NCBI RefSeq assembly: GCF_044891285.1
Contig: NZ_JAUIYO010000010.1
Coordinates: 1 to 64,000, forward strand
Length of the DNA stretch: 64,000 nucleotides
Origin: Pseudobacillus lumedeiriae
GTDB taxonomy: Bacteria > Bacillota > Bacilli > Bacillales > Domibacillaceae
Direction: 5' to 3'
Positions 62,112 through 64,000 of this stretch are shown here, piece after piece. The position numbers and the translations under genes are program-made. The notes under the pieces are model-generated. The model worked only from the letters and a program-made list of their open reading frames with translations. It ran no database searches and was not told where the DNA came from. Each line of letters starts with the position of its first letter. Position 1 is the first letter of the stretch.

Positions 62112-63263
62112 CTACTTGCCTGCCGCCTGTTGCTGCAGACGAGCGAAAGACGGCCTTTCAGCCATTAGGCTAGACTTGATGATTTCAATTATTTTATCTG
62201 AGGAATTTCCTTCTCCGAATGGGTTTCTTATCGCTCCCATTTTTTTATATTCTACCGGGTTGAGAATGAGCTTGCGGCATTCCTCATAAATCGTTTGTGC
62301 CGACGTACCTACAAGCTTCAGGGTCCCGGCCTCAACCCCTTCCGGCCGTTCTGTCGTATGTCTAGCAACTAGAACAGGCTTTCCAAGTGAAGGTGCCTCT
62401 TCCTGAATGCCTCCTGAATCTGTAATAATTAGATATGATTGTTTCATTACATGAACAAAGCTTTCATAATCCAGCGGTTCAATTAAATGAACCCGACTGC
62501 TGTTTCGAAAGGCTTTATTTACTTTCTGACGAATTTCCGGATTTTTGTGTATAGGAAAAACAACCTGTATATCTTTATAGTCATCAATTAATTGATTGAC
62601 TGCTTCATAAATATTTTGAAGCTCATCAAAGTTTTCTCTTCTATGTGTCGTTAATAAAATAGTTTTTAAGTTGGCAGAGAAAATCCCGCCTAATTCACCG
62701 TAAAAACGATATGGTTTTGATGCCACCTCAAGCAGTGCATCAATCACGGTATTTCCAACGACATGAATCGCATCCTCTTCTATATTTTCCATTAATAAAT
62801 TATCTTTATTTCTTTGCGTAGCTGCAAAATGATAGCTTGCCAGCCGCCCCACCATCTGCCGGTTCATCTCCTCTGGAAATGGGGAGTATACATTATTTGT
62901 CCGCAGACCCGCCTCCACATGACCGACTGGGACTTTTTTTAGAAAGGCCGAGTAGGCCCCGACAAATGTCGTAGTCGTATCTCCATGTACGAGAACTAAA
63001 TCCGGCTTTTCCATTTCGATAATAGCGGATAGTTTAGAAAACATCTTTCCTGTTAATTCCTCTACCTTTTGGCCCGCCTGCATCATATTGAGATCATAAT
63101 CTGGTGTAATCTCAAAAAGGGTCAGTACTTGGTCGAGCATTTCCCGATGCTGGGCGGTATTAACAAACACACATTCTATCCCTTCTTCCTTTTTTAATGC
63201 CTTTACAAGGGGCGCCATTTTAATCCCTTCAGGTCTTGTTCCAAAAATCGTCATCACTTTCAT
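62112..63263 (-). CDS. wecB: UDP-N-acetylglucosamine 2-epimerase (non-hydrolysing)
   Basis: A 383-residue enzyme interconverting UDP-GlcNAc and UDP-ManNAc for cell-surface polysaccharide. Motifs: MTIFGTRPEGIKMAPL at the start, LVLVHGDTTTTFVGAYSAF, VGHVEAGLRT, PFPEEMNRQM, and the UDP-binding ITDSGGIQEEAPSLGKPVLVAR with TERPEGVEAG. The ATG at 63263 is chosen because AAGGCGGG precedes it. In Bacillus this function is named mnaA, and a second copy may exist for teichoic acids. Operon with the glycosyltransferase upstream and the GH8-like gene downstream. Confidence 0.93.
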   Translation of the reverse strand: MKVMTIFGTRPEGIKMAPLVKALKKEEGIECVFVNTAQHREMLDQVLTLFEITPDYDLNMMQAGQKVEELTGKMFSKLSAIIEMEKPDLVLVHGDTTTTFVGAYSAFLKKVPVGHVEAGLRTNNVYSPFPEEMNRQMVGRLASYHFAATQRNKDNLLMENIEEDAIHVVGNTVIDALLEVASKPYRFYGELGGIFSANLKTILLTTHRRENFDELQNIYEAVNQLIDDYKDIQVVFPIHKNPEIRQKVNKAFRNSSRVHLIEPLDYESFVHVMKQSYLIITDSGGIQEEAPSLGKPVLVARHTTERPEGVEAGTLKLVGTSAQTIYEECRKLILNPVEYKKMGAIRNPFGEGNSSDKIIEIIKSSLMAERPSFARLQQQAAGK

Positions 63264-63305
63264 TACAATCCCGCCTTTTTTCATATTCTAATATTTTAAT
63301 TATCA

Positions 63306-64000
63306 CTATGCCGGATAATTTTCCTTTTTGGCTTGTTTAAACCGCTGGGTTTTATACCATTTCACTTCCTGCCTAAATATGACCCTCTTAATCTCCAAAC
63401 ATGATGAATATACGACCAGGAATATCCACATTTGCGAATAAGTGAAATACATTAGTAAGACTGTTAAAAAATTTTTCATTGTTAACTGGTTTTTTTCCAT
63501 ACTTAACGCTAAACATACCTCCGTCACAAAAAGAAGAAAACCGACAATTAATAATACGTACGATACAGCTCCAATAGATAACCCTAAATCATTTACTAAA
63601 TTAACGACAAAGATTGCGTGTGAAAGCAGTACGCTGCCAAAGAACAAAAAATAAGTAAACAAGAAATAAAAAAGATCAATAAACACTTTTTTATTTTTTA
63701 GTTTATGAAGGCTGAACAAATATTTAAAAATCACATACTGGTTCCCTCGTGCCCATCTCGTTCTTTGACGCCACCATACTCTTAGGTTTTCAGGCTCCTG
63801 CTCCCAAGTGACAGCTGCCGGGAAAAAGCGAATATAATATCCGAGATTATACACACGGATACTTAGTTCCGTGTCTTCTGAAAGGGCTTTTTCATCCCAG
63901 CCTCCCAGCTCTTCCAGAATAGATCGGCGAATAGCAAAGTTTGTGCCTGGAATCGTAGTCATCTTAAACCAGAACCAGCGGCCGGCCTGAGCCAGCCATT
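63306..64000 (-). CDS. Glycosyltransferase family 2, C-terminal part (runs off window)
   Basis: The frame stays open beyond the ATG at 63962 to the edge of the window, so the N-terminal nucleotide-sugar-binding part is missing. The part present has the acceptor site (GGWDEKALSEDTELSIRVYNLGY, with the conserved ED) and the processive-synthase Q-x-x-R-W motif (WWRQRTRWARGNQ), followed by four helices. It resembles the GT2 synthases of the Bacillus YdaM kind that polymerise and export a polysaccharide. The presence of the UDP-ManNAc-forming epimerase next to it suggests an N-acetylhexosamine polymer, which is inference. Confidence 0.85.
   Translation of the reverse strand, partial: WLAQAGRWFWFKMTTIPGTNFAIRRSILEELGGWDEKALSEDTELSIRVYNLGYYIRFFPAAVTWEQEPENLRVWWRQRTRWARGNQYVIFKYLFSLHKLKNKKVFIDLFYFLFTYFLFFGSVLLSHAIFVVNLVNDLGLSIGAVSYVLLIVGFLLFVTEVCLALSMEKNQLTMKNFLTVLLMYFTYSQMWIFLVVYSSCLEIKRVIFRQEVKWYKTQRFKQAKKENYPA

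Overview
The window is a stretch of chromosome from a low-GC, endospore-forming Gram-positive bacterium, most likely family Bacillaceae. The evidence is strong AGGAGG-type ribosome binding sites with frequent TTG/GTG starts, the germination hydrolase CwlJ, the spore protein YyaC, Bacillus-type GlnA and AsnO-like AsnB, the BpsA/YpbQ alkylpyrone pair and sigma-A/CcpA-like promoters. No rRNA, tRNA, CRISPR array, phage or complete IS element was seen. Most genes lie on the minus strand.

Layout. (1) 1-6 kb: the 5' end of a dihydrodipicolinate-synthase-family gene, a GntR/FCD regulator, an AraC regulator, and a minus-strand operon of symporter accessory peptide, sodium:solute symporter and a two-subunit Rieske ring-hydroxylating oxygenase. 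(2) 6-14 kb: minus-strand genes for an MBL-fold hydrolase, MFS transporter, second MBL hydrolase, TAXI binding protein, fused TRAP permease and amidase; the small gaps suggest co-transcription. (3) 13-25 kb: a duplicated module with two divergently transcribed ROK regulators, two near-identical promoter cassettes, two close MBL hydrolases, two APC permeases, one omega-aminotransferase, one aldehyde dehydrogenase, and two remnants of an aminotransferase 3' end, one before each permease gene. A split chromate-transporter pair follows the second ROK gene. (4) 25-34 kb: a Gln-Glu repeat protein, asnB, a stand-alone glnA, a second symporter with its accessory peptide, a DUF202 protein, a BCCT transporter and an unknown protein. 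(5) 34-46 kb: an MFS transporter, an omega-aminotransferase plus methylmalonate/malonate-semialdehyde dehydrogenase pair next to a PucR regulator (beta-alanine-type catabolism), a PepD/YfcC peptide operon and a chemoreceptor. (6) 46-53 kb: housekeeping and sporulation genes, including an unannotated 52-residue zinc-ribbon protein. (7) 53-61 kb: a sigma-54-controlled hydantoinase/oxoprolinase operon with an NCS1 permease carrying an odd cysteine-rich tail. (8) 61-64 kb: a glycosyltransferase, UDP-GlcNAc 2-epimerase and GH8-like exopolysaccharide cluster running off the right edge.

As a whole this is a catabolic region: several importers, each paired with hydrolases or oxidising enzymes and its own regulator. 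The most unusual part is the 13-24 kb module. Its duplicated promoters, regulators and gene fragments record repeated tandem duplication and loss around an amine or amino-acid degradation pathway whose substrate cannot be named from sequence alone.
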